A stretch of 58,225 nucleotides of DNA, taken from the NCBI GenBank assembly GCA_016235875.1, contig JACRII010000167.1, forward strand, positions 1-58,225, written 5' to 3'. The translations under genes and the position numbers were made by a program. Below, one piece after another: positions 49,637 through 58,225 of this stretch. The notes beneath the pieces were generated by a model that searched no databases, was not told the origin of the DNA, and saw only the letters and a program-made list of their open reading frames with translations. The DNA is from Planctomycetota bacterium (lineage in GTDB: Bacteria > Planctomycetota > Brocadiia > Brocadiales > Brocadiaceae). Numbering within the stretch: the first letter of the stretch is position 1; the number at the start of each line of letters is the position of its first letter.

Positions 49637-51292
49637 ATGGGCAATGGCATAAAATTCACAGTTGTTGTGGGTGTTATAGCGCTGTTTGGCTGTATTCAAT
49701 TAGGTTGTGAACAGCCGGGTGTGAAAAAAGAGGCCACTGCTTCTCCAAAGGCAGAAGAAAAGGCAGTTGCTAAACAATCAGAGGTTTCTGCTCCTGAAGA
49801 GAAAAAGGAGGCGAAGTCTTGTTGTGCAGTAAAGAAGGAGGAAACAGCGTCTCATCCAACAGATAAGAGGACAATTCAGCAAATTATATCCGAGATAACA
49901 GGAGGAAAAATAGGTCCGGATAATTCTGGCGATCTTTATTCAGGCGGATTAACGGCAACATACACGAGTCCGGAAGAAACAATGCCTGGTGAAGGTAAGT
50001 TCGGAAAGCTGTTTAAATTTTTGCCTCTTATTAGATGGTATGATCCCGATCATTATTATACACCAAACCAGAATGTGTCCGGGGAATTTAAGCATGAAGA
50101 GTGTGTGATGTGTCACACGGTCCAAACGCCTGGTATCGTCGCTCAATGGAAAAAGAGCAAGCATGCCTCAACAGAAAAGGGTATTGTGGGATGTGACAAA
50201 TGTCACGGGAACAATCACCAGCAGTTACACATGCCTTCATGGCAGCATTGTGGTGAGTGTCATCCTGAACAGCAGGCAGGACACCGCGGTGGCAAGATTG
50301 GATCGCATACTTACGCATTTCATGTAAGTACGGTTGAAGCCACATGGCAGATTGCAAAGCCGGAAGCTGAGGTAACGGCCTGTGCTACATGCCACGCCAT
50401 TGCTGAGAATCGGTGCGATGGATGTCATACGAGACATGATTTTTCTTTGGCAGAGGCAAGAAAACCCAATAATTGTGGTATCTGCCATACCGGCTTGGAT
50501 CACTATGAGTACGAGATGTACAGGGAATCGTATCATGGTATGATTTATGAATCTGAGCAGCATACGTGGGATTGGTCAAAACCCATGACACCTGCAAATT
50601 ACAAAACTCCGACCTGTGCATTTTGCCATATGAAAGGTGGTGAGCACAATACGCAGAAATCTGCTACGATTAACAGCCATATGGGTACGGCTATGGTAGA
50701 CAGGGGCGCTCCTCGATTCAAGGAATCCCGGCAGAATTGGATTAATACCTGCAAGGGTTGTCATTCACCCCGATTTGCAGCAGACCAGTTAGAGGCTATG
50801 GATGAAGCGGTGAAAGTAAGCTTTGTAAAATGGCGCGAAGCCATGAAGATCGTAACTGACCTCTATAATGATGGCATGCTGGATCCTATGCCGAATGATC
50901 TTGCTCCTGATTATGCTGGGCATTATACCTTTAGCTTGTTAGGAGGCGAAGGGAGGATGTTCAACGTCTCTGACATAGAACGTACCTCCTTTGAGCTGCT
51001 TGTCTATATAACCAATGCAATATATAAGGCCATGGCGCACGGGGCTATGTATGGCGCTACCTATGGCAAGGGGGCTTTCCTGCAAGACCGTTGGCTTGTC
51101 CAGATTAAAGGCGAAGCCAGCAGGCTGAGGAGGATAAAGGCGCTTGAAGACCAGGTAGGTATAAAACACAAGGCATATGATTTCTGGAAGCACGGCGAGT
51201 ACACCGATATGCTTTTGGGTTGGAAGAGGAAAGCCGGCGATGTAGACAAGTCAGCATGCAAACACGAGAGTGAAAAGTGTATGGCTGAATAG
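49637..51292 (+). CDS. Octahaem HAO-like cytochrome c, lipoprotein or membrane-anchored
   Basis: 551 residues with eight CxxCH haem sites (Cys 156, 186, 205, 249, 260, 280, 327, 372), the number and clustering of hydroxylamine oxidoreductase (HAO) and its anammox paralogues. The N-terminus has a signal segment followed by cysteines (FGC, LGC) that could be lipidated, then a Lys/Glu/Ala linker (30-75). HAO-type enzymes oxidise hydroxylamine or hydrazine; others reduce nitrite, depending on a Tyr cross-linked to haem 4. Tyr residues lie in HGAMYGATYGKG, but I cannot confirm the cross-link residue. Preceded by small redox genes and followed by a strong terminator. Confidence 0.92.
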   Translation: MGNGIKFTVVVGVIALFGCIQLGCEQPGVKKEATASPKAEEKAVAKQSEVSAPEEKKEAKSCCAVKKEETASHPTDKRTIQQIISEITGGKIGPDNSGDLYSGGLTATYTSPEETMPGEGKFGKLFKFLPLIRWYDPDHYYTPNQNVSGEFKHEECVMCHTVQTPGIVAQWKKSKHASTEKGIVGCDKCHGNNHQQLHMPSWQHCGECHPEQQAGHRGGKIGSHTYAFHVSTVEATWQIAKPEAEVTACATCHAIAENRCDGCHTRHDFSLAEARKPNNCGICHTGLDHYEYEMYRESYHGMIYESEQHTWDWSKPMTPANYKTPTCAFCHMKGGEHNTQKSATINSHMGTAMVDRGAPRFKESRQNWINTCKGCHSPRFAADQLEAMDEAVKVSFVKWREAMKIVTDLYNDGMLDPMPNDLAPDYAGHYTFSLLGGEGRMFNVSDIERTSFELLVYITNAIYKAMAHGAMYGATYGKGAFLQDRWLVQIKGEASRLRRIKALEDQVGIKHKAYDFWKHGEYTDMLLGWKRKAGDVDKSACKHESEKCMAE

Positions 51293-51345
51293 AAGTTGTC
51301 TGTGCTGTTGAGAATTTTAACAACGGTATGCAGATTTTGATATGG

Positions 51346-51375
51346 AAAGGGTAGGCTGTACAGCCTACCCTTTTT
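51346..51375. terminator. Bidirectional terminator after the octahaem cytochrome
   Basis: Perfect inverted repeat AAAGGGTAGGCT / AGCCTACCCTTT around GTAC, with T's following in the plus direction and A's on the other side. It separates the convergent cytochrome and aminotransferase genes. Confidence 0.93.
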
Positions 51376-51386
51376 ATTTCGAATGC

Positions 51387-52574
51387 TTAACTACCCAAAA
51401 ATTTCTCAAACCGGTCGATCCCTTTTTCAATATTTTTCATAGAGGTTGCATAAGAAATCCTGATGTACTCATCAGACCCGAAAGGAGCGCCGGGGACGAA
51501 GGCGACATGTGCCTTTTCGAGTAAGAGATTTACTAAATCAAATGAGTTTGTTACCGATTGTCCACTAATCTTTTTTGTGTACAGGTCGGATACCTTTGGG
51601 AAGGCGTAAAAGGCGCCCTGTGGAAGCAGACAGGAAATTCCTTTTATCTTGTTGAGCCGTTCAACGATATACTTTCTCCGTTTATCAAATTCACGAACCA
51701 TCATGGTTACAGAGTCCTGATTGCCTTTGAGTGCTTCAACGCCGGCTTTTTGGGCAACGGAGTTGGCTCCGGAAGTCGTATGATCCTGAATATTCGTTGC
51801 CGCCTTGATGATTTCTTCCGGGCCTGCTGCATAGCCTAATCGCCAGCCGGTCATAGCATACACCTTTGAAAACCCATTTACCGTGATAACCTTTTTATAG
51901 CATTCATCACTAAACGTAGCAGGGCTAAAATGCTGAGTTCCGTCATATAAAATTTTTTCATAAATTTCATCGGAGATAACGTATAAGCCTTTTTCTATGG
52001 CAAAACCTACGATTTCTCTGAGTTCCTTTTCGGTATAGACCATGCCCGTTGGATTGCCGGGACTGTTCATAAAGAGCACTTTGGACCGCGGCGTGATGAC
52101 TTTCGCAAGCGATTCCTTCGTTATTTTAAACTGCTCCTTGTCTGTAGTTTTCAGAAACACGGGAGTGGCGCCTGCCATGACTACCATTTCCGGATAACTT
52201 ACCCAATAGGGAGTTGGAATAATCGCCTCGTCTCCCGTGTCGCACAAGACGAGAACGATATTAAGAATGGATTGCTTTGCCCCGGCTGAAACAATAATCT
52301 GTGAAGGGTTATACTTTAAATGATTGTCTTTGTAAAGTTTTTCACCGATGGCTTCTTTTAATTCGGGTGCGCCCGATGTAGGGGTATACTTGTTGTAACC
52401 GTCATTGATCGCCTTGATCGCAGCATTTTTCACGTTTTCCGGAATGTCGAAATCAGGTTCTCCGGCGCCAAAACCAACGACATCGATTCCCTTTGCAGCA
52501 AGCTGTTTTGCCTTAGCCGTAATGGCAAGTGTTGCCGATGTCTTTACCTCCCTTGCAATTCTTGATAACGCCAT
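51387..52574 (-). CDS. aspC: Aspartate aminotransferase, class I
   Basis: About 395 residues, PLP-dependent fold type I. VGFGAGEPDFDIPENV near the N-terminus, ISDEIYEKI with the Asp and Tyr that hold PLP, NGFSKVYAMTGWRLGYAAGP with the Schiff-base Lys, and the C-terminal YIRISYATSM with the substrate-binding Arg are diagnostic of the Thermus/Bacillus aspartate aminotransferase group. ATG 52574 with AAGGAG ten bases upstream is preferred over TTG 52580. The substrate could also be a related amino acid. Next gene on the strand is a GlcD-like oxidase. Confidence 0.93.
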   Translation of the reverse strand: MALSRIAREVKTSATLAITAKAKQLAAKGIDVVGFGAGEPDFDIPENVKNAAIKAINDGYNKYTPTSGAPELKEAIGEKLYKDNHLKYNPSQIIVSAGAKQSILNIVLVLCDTGDEAIIPTPYWVSYPEMVVMAGATPVFLKTTDKEQFKITKESLAKVITPRSKVLFMNSPGNPTGMVYTEKELREIVGFAIEKGLYVISDEIYEKILYDGTQHFSPATFSDECYKKVITVNGFSKVYAMTGWRLGYAAGPEEIIKAATNIQDHTTSGANSVAQKAGVEALKGNQDSVTMMVREFDKRRKYIVERLNKIKGISCLLPQGAFYAFPKVSDLYTKKISGQSVTNSFDLVNLLLEKAHVAFVPGAPFGSDEYIRISYATSMKNIEKGIDRFEKFLGS

Positions 52575-52626
52575 ATACAAACGTCTCCTTTTCTAGTTAT
52601 AAAGTGGGTTTAAAATGGTTTTTATT

Positions 52627-54021
52627 CTATACAAACATCTTCCCTGGATTTAATATGCCTTTTGGGTCTAATAAATGTTTGATGTCTTTCATGATCCGCA
52701 ATTCCTGCGGCGGTATTTCTAATGATAAAAATGCCGATTTTACATTCCCGATGCCATGTTCTCCGGAAATTGTTCCACCAAGTTCGACAGTAGTTCGGAG
52801 AATTTCCTCAATCATGTTTTCTGCCTGCATCCTTTGCTTATCCCCCTCATCATACATAATATTGACATGAATATTGCCGTCACCAATATGTCCAAAGTTA
52901 GCAACCTTCAGAGAGGGGTATCGTTTGTGGCTTTCAGCAATTCTGTTCAGTGCCTCTAGTATCCTGCTTCGCGGAACGCAGATATCTTCATTGATTTTAA
53001 AGGGTGCGATGTTATAAAGTGCAGGAGAGATAACTCGCCTTACCTCCCAGAGCGTATCACGTTCTTGCGCAGTTTTTGCGGAAACGACCCTGAGGGGTTG
53101 ATTTTCCATAGCAATTTTTTCTATAAGAGAAATTTCCGCTTTCACGCTGGTTTCTTTCCCGTCAACATCAATAAGCAGGAGGGCATTCACCTCGTCTGGA
53201 ATTTGGACTTCTTGTTTGTATCCTTTAATGCAATCGATGCTCGATTTGTCAATAAATTCGAGCGCCCTGGGCAAAAGATTATTGGAAATAATCAGGCTTG
53301 CAGTTCTCACTGCATCCTGGGGCGTTGCAAAGAAGACCAGGAGGGTTTCTATCTTTTCCGGGAGTGGGAGCAGTTTCACCGTAATCTGGGTAAAGACGCC
53401 CAGCGTACCCTCTGAACCGACAAACAAGCGGGTTAAGTCGTAACCGGTTACGCTTTTCAAGGTCTTGCGACCAGTATGGATAACGCTTCCATCGGCAAGT
53501 ACAACCTCCAGAGAGAGAATATAATCCCTCGTAACGCCGTATTTTAATCCTGTGATTCCACCTGAACACTCGGCAACATTGCCACCTATGGTTGAAAATG
53601 CAGCGCTGGCCGGGTCTGGCGGGTAAAATAGTTTGTATTTAGCGGCCTCGTTTTGTAATATCTGTGTAACAACGCCGGGCTCAACCGTAGCAGTAAGGTC
53701 TTCCGGCACAATCTCCAAAATTTTATTCATGTGCGTGAAATCCAGTACGATACCGCCTTGCACAGGTACAGCCCCCCCTGTGAGCCCGGAGCCTGCTCCG
53801 CGTGGATAAACGGGTATCTCATGCTCATTTGCAAACCGCAGGACGTCGGATACATGCTGGGTCGAACGTGGTCTTACAACAACGTCGGGAATATATTTTT
53901 GCTTGGTTCCATCATATGCATAACATATCCGATCTTCGAGTGTGGAAAGCACGTTTTCTTTACCAACGAACCCTTTCAGCGCATTGAGCGATACCATTGT
54001 TTTATTTGATTTGGTAAGCAT
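52627..54021 (-). CDS. FAD-linked oxidase, glycolate oxidase GlcD-like
   Basis: 464 residues. The N-terminal FAD_binding_4 domain has VVRPRSTQHVSDVLRFANEHEIPVYPRGAGSGLTGGAVP and GGNVAECSGGITGLKYGVTRDY; the C-terminal domain has FGHIGDGNIHVNI and SGEHGIGNVK. This group oxidises glycolate, D-lactate or related 2-hydroxy acids. GlcE/GlcF subunits are absent nearby, so it may be a stand-alone D-2-hydroxyacid dehydrogenase. It lies upstream of the aminotransferase by about 50 bases, possibly co-transcribed. Confidence 0.88.
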   Translation of the reverse strand: MLTKSNKTMVSLNALKGFVGKENVLSTLEDRICYAYDGTKQKYIPDVVVRPRSTQHVSDVLRFANEHEIPVYPRGAGSGLTGGAVPVQGGIVLDFTHMNKILEIVPEDLTATVEPGVVTQILQNEAAKYKLFYPPDPASAAFSTIGGNVAECSGGITGLKYGVTRDYILSLEVVLADGSVIHTGRKTLKSVTGYDLTRLFVGSEGTLGVFTQITVKLLPLPEKIETLLVFFATPQDAVRTASLIISNNLLPRALEFIDKSSIDCIKGYKQEVQIPDEVNALLLIDVDGKETSVKAEISLIEKIAMENQPLRVVSAKTAQERDTLWEVRRVISPALYNIAPFKINEDICVPRSRILEALNRIAESHKRYPSLKVANFGHIGDGNIHVNIMYDEGDKQRMQAENMIEEILRTTVELGGTISGEHGIGNVKSAFLSLEIPPQELRIMKDIKHLLDPKGILNPGKMFV

Positions 54022-54040
54022 AGTTGTTTCGTATCAGTTC

Positions 54041-54118
54041 GCCCCCCTCCCCTAACCCCTCCCACAAGGGGCGGGGAAAATGTTTCCTCCCCCCGATGGG
54101 GGAGGTTAGGTGGGGGTG
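54041..54118. repeat. GC-rich inverted repeat upstream of the chemotaxis genes
   Basis: The left half (CCCCCCTCCCCTAACCCCTCC) pairs imperfectly with the right half (GGGGGAGGTTAGGTGGGGG). Smaller internal hairpins are present (CCCCTCCCACAAGGGGCGGGG). No gene; a dispersed element similar in composition to those at 1130 and 29806. Confidence 0.7.
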
Positions 54119-54272
54119 TTGAACTATTATGTTGTTTCCATTGTAGAGTTACTCTATTAAATTAAATGAAATAAGTCAAATCTTTTTCATTTGCAAATAA
54201 TTTGGGGAATTGCTATAACTCTTGTTATGTCAAAGCCTTCTACAGATTTAAGTGGTTTGTTGCAGGGAGAAG

Positions 54273-54764
54273 ATGTTGGTGGTGGATAATAAAAACGAGG
54301 TTGTACAAGATATTTCCCGGGAAAAAGAAGGAGAACAAATACTGCAGTTTATCGGGATACGGCTTGGAAAAGAGCTGTATGGCATCCCTGTTGAAAAAAT
54401 AAGCAAAATTGCAAAACCCCTCCAGTTAACAAGCATACCAGGGACAGCTCCGCATATTATGGGATTAATGAATTTACATGGGGAAATTCTGTGTGTTGTG
54501 GATGTAAAGATATTGCTCAATATGGGGAAAGTAATTCCTGGAGAGAACAGTCGGGTTGTGGTCATAAAAACTGCCGAGGGTCTTGTTGGGGTTTTTTGTG
54601 ATGAAGTGATAGATATATACGACGTCGTGAGGAAAAATATAGAAACCGCATTATCTACATTAAGCGCTGAAATTAGTAGTTATATCCAGGGGCAGGTACA
54701 GATTAATTGCGGATTAATGGGCATTTTGGACATTGAAAAATTGTTATTTAAACAGGAGAGATAA
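54273..54764 (+). CDS. cheW: CheW-like coupling protein
   Basis: About 163 residues, soluble. [25 protein letters not shown] and [31 protein letters not shown] are the CheW signature, linking chemoreceptors to a CheA kinase. ATG 54273 with AGGGAG just upstream is preferred over GTG 54252. Two bases separate it from the receptor gene. No cheA, cheY or cheR is in the window, so the kinase would be encoded elsewhere. Confidence 0.9.
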   Translation: MLVVDNKNEVVQDISREKEGEQILQFIGIRLGKELYGIPVEKISKIAKPLQLTSIPGTAPHIMGLMNLHGEILCVVDVKILLNMGKVIPGENSRVVVIKTAEGLVGVFCDEVIDIYDVVRKNIETALSTLSAEISSYIQGQVQINCGLMGILDIEKLLFKQER

Positions 54765-54766
54765 TT

Positions 54767-56908
54767 ATGTGGGATATCTATTGGAGTCTCGTCATACCCC
54801 TTGCCGTTATACTGGCCTTTAATGTTTCCTTATTTGTGCTGATCAAGGCAAAAGTTATTCAAAGGCTGAAACTGACGAAAAATTTGGTTGTCGTATTGCT
54901 TGTTGTAACCTTGATTCCGATTTTTTGTATTGGTTTTGTAGCCCAAAGGAAGATATCCTCTGTTATTTTTACTGACGTGTTCAATAGTCTAAGAGCTGTA
55001 GGAAAAACACGTGCCATATTTATTAATGAAAAATTGGAAGAGATTAAACTTGATGCGGAAAGCATTGCTAAAAATTGGATCATAATGGAAGTTTTAAAAC
55101 AAATATCAATTGGAAAAGTAAATAAGTCAGACCCTAATTTCAATACATTGTTTAAGAATACAGAGGGACACATAAGTCGAATAGTGTCGGCCAAGGGATT
55201 TGAAGATATCATGCTGGTTTCCGCGGAAGGGAAAATAGAGTTAACGGGCGCCAAACACACGGCAGAAGTTGGGACTGATATATCTACAGAGACATATTTT
55301 AAACAGGCCAGGGAAAAGACCTATTTTACCGACTTATTTTATAATAAATTTGCAAATGAAAATCTTATGTACGTAGTGACGCCATGCTTTGATTTACAAG
55401 GAATGTTTGTAGGTTGTGTTATGATAGAAATGGACATGAAAAGGCTCTGTAAAATCTTAGTCGATCGCGAGGGTCTGGGAGAAACAGGGGAGACTTACCT
55501 CGTAAATCAGGATAAACTCATTATCTCAGAATCCAGATTCCTGCAAGATGTGGTACTCAAGGTCAGGGTAGATACGATGGGGGCAAACGAGGGTTTGGCA
55601 GGGAAAAGTGGAACTGCTATTTATCCGGACTACAGGAATATTCCCGTAGTTGGTGCATGGTATCCAATTAAATATACAAAATGGGTATTACTTGCCGAAA
55701 TAGATGAAAAAGAAGCCTTTGCACCTCTGCGGATTAACAGAATAGTTCATATTATTCTTGTATCGGTGACTGTTGTTATGGTGGTTTTAATCGCAGTCTT
55801 TTCTGCGCATGCCACGGTAATGCCGGTGCAGGAATTGACCAACGTGTCCAGGCATGTTGGAGAAGGAAAACTGGATCTGGATGTAAAGATACAAAGCCAC
55901 GACGAAATTGGTATTTTGATAAATGTATTTAACGAAATGGTAAAGAATATGCGACTGTTGGCAAGACAGGCGGCTGTTATATCCCAGGGGGACCTGACAA
56001 CAAACGTGCAGGCAAAGGGAGAACTTGCTAATGCATTTAATTATATGCTCGAAAATTTACGCTCGTTGATCAAACAATCTCAGGATTCGATTGCGCGTAT
56101 TTCTTCCGCTGCGGTGGAAATGTTGTCCAGCTCTGAGGAACAATCAAGCGGCACCGCTGAATTGGCGGCCTCTGTAGGAGAAATAACCGCAACAATTGAG
56201 GAACTTTCCACTTCTGCGAAACAGATTGCCGCAAACGCAGAATCTGTGGCGAAGGTTGCCGAGGATTCAGAAACCACATGCCATCATGGTATGGAAGCCG
56301 TTTCGGCATCGATTCACATCATGGAAGATATTAAGGGGGTGACACAGGACAGTGCGTCCAAAATTCTTTCTCTCAGTGAAAAAGCGCAGAAGATTGGAGA
56401 TGTGCTGGGAATTATTAAAGAGATTGCGGGTGAAACGCACTTGCTCGCCTTGAATGCCTCGATAGAGGCGTCTGCCGCCGGTGAATTTGGCAAACGGTTT
56501 GGCGTGGTGGCGGCAGAGGTGCGGAGGCTTGCAGAACGGACAAAGACGTCTGCGGAAGAGATAAAAGGCGTTGTTTCAGAGATACAGGTGGCAACCAACG
56601 CCGCCGTTTTATCTACAGAACAGAGTGTAAAAAATGTGGAGAAAGGTGTTGGCGTGGTGCAAAAGGCAGGGCAATCTATCGAATCTATCCTGGATTTGAC
56701 AAAAGAAACAACAGACGCCTCCAAGCAAATCGTTATGGCAACGCAGCAGCAGAAAAGCGCCACAGAGCAAGTGGCAGTGACCATGAAAGAAATATCTGAG
56801 GTTGTAGGACAGACGGCCGCGGGATTGAAACAAACCACAGCCGCTGTCGCCGAATTGAATAAACTGGCAGACGATTTAAAGGAAATAGTTAAAAAGTTCA
56901 AGACGTAA
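54767..56908 (+). CDS. Methyl-accepting chemotaxis protein
   Basis: 713 residues. Two N-terminal transmembrane segments (about 8-28 and 40-61), an extracytoplasmic sensor region of the CACHE type (about 62-320, with [23 protein letters not shown] and [10 protein letters not shown]), a third membrane segment (about 326-350), HAMP ([22 protein letters not shown]...) and the signalling domain. The hairpin tip reads [37 protein letters not shown], a variant of the usual QTNLLALNAAIEAARAGE. The ligand is unknown. Flanked directly by CheW-like genes on both sides. Confidence 0.95.
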   Translation: MWDIYWSLVIPLAVILAFNVSLFVLIKAKVIQRLKLTKNLVVVLLVVTLIPIFCIGFVAQRKISSVIFTDVFNSLRAVGKTRAIFINEKLEEIKLDAESIAKNWIIMEVLKQISIGKVNKSDPNFNTLFKNTEGHISRIVSAKGFEDIMLVSAEGKIELTGAKHTAEVGTDISTETYFKQAREKTYFTDLFYNKFANENLMYVVTPCFDLQGMFVGCVMIEMDMKRLCKILVDREGLGETGETYLVNQDKLIISESRFLQDVVLKVRVDTMGANEGLAGKSGTAIYPDYRNIPVVGAWYPIKYTKWVLLAEIDEKEAFAPLRINRIVHIILVSVTVVMVVLIAVFSAHATVMPVQELTNVSRHVGEGKLDLDVKIQSHDEIGILINVFNEMVKNMRLLARQAAVISQGDLTTNVQAKGELANAFNYMLENLRSLIKQSQDSIARISSAAVEMLSSSEEQSSGTAELAASVGEITATIEELSTSAKQIAANAESVAKVAEDSETTCHHGMEAVSASIHIMEDIKGVTQDSASKILSLSEKAQKIGDVLGIIKEIAGETHLLALNASIEASAAGEFGKRFGVVAAEVRRLAERTKTSAEEIKGVVSEIQVATNAAVLSTEQSVKNVEKGVGVVQKAGQSIESILDLTKETTDASKQIVMATQQQKSATEQVAVTMKEISEVVGQTAAGLKQTTAAVAELNKLADDLKEIVKKFKT

Positions 56909-56909
56909 C

Positions 56910-57305
56910 ATGGTAAATATCCTGGTGTTTAAAATAGGGGTAAACTGTTTTGGAATAGAAACTGCACATGTAAAATCCATAACGAAAAATGCTGAACGGG
57001 TTAAAGATAAACCTTTTCCGGTCTTTGCAGATGGCCTTGTGGATTACGTATTTCCGGATAAAAGGATAAATAAATGTCGTGAGAGAGAATTTATAATAGC
57101 ATCATTCGAGCGTGACGAGTTCGTAATGCCAATCGATGGGATAGTAGATATCTTTCAGGTATTAGAAAAAGATATCGTGCCTATTCCTGCATTTGCCGTG
57201 AGGCATATGGCTAAAAAATTCTTTCAAGGTGTGTTTGCCGTAGGTGAGCAATTGGTATTAATAGTGGATGTGGGGAAGTTGTTACATGAGGATGCTGACG
57301 CTTGA
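56910..57305 (+). CDS. CheW-like domain protein (second)
   Basis: 131 residues, a CheW fold with divergent sequence: NILVFKIGVNCFGIETAHVKSITKNAE, REREFIIASFERDEFVMPIDGIVDIFQV and GEQLVLIVDVGKLLHEDA. It follows the receptor stop by one base, so cheW-mcp-cheW form one transcript. A regulatory adaptor for the receptor array is the likely role. Low similarity to standard CheW is the main uncertainty. Confidence 0.78.
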   Translation: MVNILVFKIGVNCFGIETAHVKSITKNAERVKDKPFPVFADGLVDYVFPDKRINKCREREFIIASFERDEFVMPIDGIVDIFQVLEKDIVPIPAFAVRHMAKKFFQGVFAVGEQLVLIVDVGKLLHEDADA

Positions 57306-57382
57306 TTTACACAGATTATAATTTAAGAGTATAGGAAATTTCATTTTATTTATGCGGGTCGAGCGATAGTATTAGGTATAAA

Positions 57383-57406
57383 AATCCCCCTTAACAAAGG
57401 GGGATT
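57383..57406. repeat. GC-rich hairpin
   Basis: Perfect 10-bp arms AATCCCCCTT / AAGGGGGATT with a four-base loop. May terminate the chemotaxis transcript, but there is no T-run, and it resembles the dispersed hairpins elsewhere in the window. Confidence 0.7.
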
Positions 57407-57503
57407 AACTCGTATCTTACCTTTTTCAAATCCACACATGTAATAATATGCGATGTCCGTGTCCACAATGAAAATTTCTAAAGGAGTGTGATAGAACAGT
57501 TCG

Positions 57504-58225
57504 ATGCTGCGTTACCGATATGTATTTTGTTCCATGCTGATACTGACAGTCTTAATTTGTAATGGAGGGTTTGCTGAAGATGTGGAGGAACTTCATGGGA
57601 ACAAAATTATGGACAATTCCTTCCTGCTTGAGGAGGCATACAATCAGGAGCCGGGAGTCATCCAGCATATTCAAACATTTCGATATTTGGAAAAGAGCGA
57701 GAACTGGGAATATTCTTTTACCCAGGAATGGCCTGTCCCGGGACAGAGGCATCAGTTTTCCTACACAATTCCCGTTAGCTATCTGAATGATCCTGTGAAT
57801 GAAACTAACATAGGAGACGTTGCGTTAAATTATCGTTATCAGCTTCTTTTCCAGGAGGAGGTAGCTCTTGCGCCTCGTTTTTCGACGCTGTTACCCACAG
57901 GGGATTATAAGGAAGGATTTGGCAGCGGCGTCCTCGGCTATCAGATGAATATTCCGCTGAGTTTGGAACTCTCTGGCAAATTGGTGAACCACTGGAATAT
58001 GGGGACAACAATTACTCCGGGAAATAAAGAAGCTGGTGGAGCAGATGCCGATACCTTTGGATACAACTTTGGAACCAGCCTTATCTGGCTTGTATCGGAA
58101 CACTTTAACCTCATGTGTGAGGCGGTATGGAATTCCCCGGAATCTGTTCAGGTAGATGGCACAAAAACACGGAATGACTCATTTTTTATTAACCCGGGCG
58201 CTCGATTTGCCATTAACTTTGAATC
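57504..58225 (+). CDS. Exported beta-barrel-like protein, 3' end beyond the window
   Basis: About 240 codons visible, open at the right edge. ATG 57504 gives a signal peptide (MLRYRYVFCSMLILTVLICN, cleaved near GFA-ED). The mature part alternates aromatic and polar residues as outer-membrane strands do (FSYTIPVSYLNDP, IGDVALNYRYQLLF, LAPRFSTLLPTGDYKEGFG, FGYNFGTSLIWLVS), and resembles transporter-like proteins of the meta-pathway phenol degradation group (DUF type). No substrate can be given. Other in-frame ATGs (57534, 57589) would lose the signal. Confidence 0.75.
   Translation, partial: MLRYRYVFCSMLILTVLICNGGFAEDVEELHGNKIMDNSFLLEEAYNQEPGVIQHIQTFRYLEKSENWEYSFTQEWPVPGQRHQFSYTIPVSYLNDPVNETNIGDVALNYRYQLLFQEEVALAPRFSTLLPTGDYKEGFGSGVLGYQMNIPLSLELSGKLVNHWNMGTTITPGNKEAGGADADTFGYNFGTSLIWLVSEHFNLMCEAVWNSPESVQVDGTKTRNDSFFINPGARFAINFE

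Noticed and set aside
56314-56901. 195-codon minus-strand frame over the chemoreceptor
   Set aside because: Antisense to the conserved signalling domain; composition follows from the Ala/Ser-rich sense strand.

Overview
The window looks like a chromosomal segment of an anammox planctomycete (order Brocadiales, Kuenenia/Brocadia-like). The clues are an eight-haem hydroxylamine-oxidoreductase-like lipoprotein, a bacteriohemerythrin, small redox proteins (DUF1858, DUF2249, cupin), a Gram-negative envelope (BamA, Skp, LpxC, LpxA, KdsB, porin), AT-rich DNA, frequent TTG starts and many small dispersed hairpins and inverted repeats. The genus is inferred from gene content, not shown.

Left part (about 1-11.4 kb) is accessory DNA, mostly on the minus strand. 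It holds a MOSC protein, a hemerythrin and a cluster of small repeats. A REP-associated transposase has lost its HxH catalytic motif. Next to it, a 108-bp inverted-repeat element sits inside the transposase's own REP palindrome. A type II restriction-modification pair follows, with a frameshifted nuclease. Then come a HEPN-like protein, a membrane protein whose amidohydrolase metal site is split around a transmembrane hairpin, and a SWIM-SNF2 helicase. This is the most defence-island-like stretch.

Middle part (11.6-33 kb) mixes housekeeping and envelope genes: nadC (with an in-frame palindromic insert), kdsB-pyrG, parB with two parS sites, an ABC-2 permease, a phosphoesterase and serA. These are followed by a coiled-coil/FGE-like pair, two exported beta-carbonic-anhydrase-like proteins, two tandem SPFH proteins, and a porin behind a perfect sigma70 promoter and a strong terminator. 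Then trpE, a 53-codon membrane gene, a lone AMMECR1, an exported Memo-AMMECR1 fusion, a YqaA-like protein and a DUF523 protein.

Right part (33-58 kb) is mostly plus-strand and operonic: ilvD; tRNA-Gln; a truncated glmU followed by prs-rplY-pth; rpsF-ssb-rpsR-rplI-dnaB; bamA-skp-lpxC-(24-codon ORF)-lpxA; and an oxidoreductase with a radical SAM protein. A redox module (DUF1858, cupin, DUF2249, octahaem cytochrome) comes next. The end carries an aminotransferase, a GlcD-like oxidase, a CheW-MCP-CheW trio and the start of an exported barrel-like protein cut by the window edge.

No CRISPR array and no rRNA was seen. Family names come from recognising motifs by eye; no search was run.
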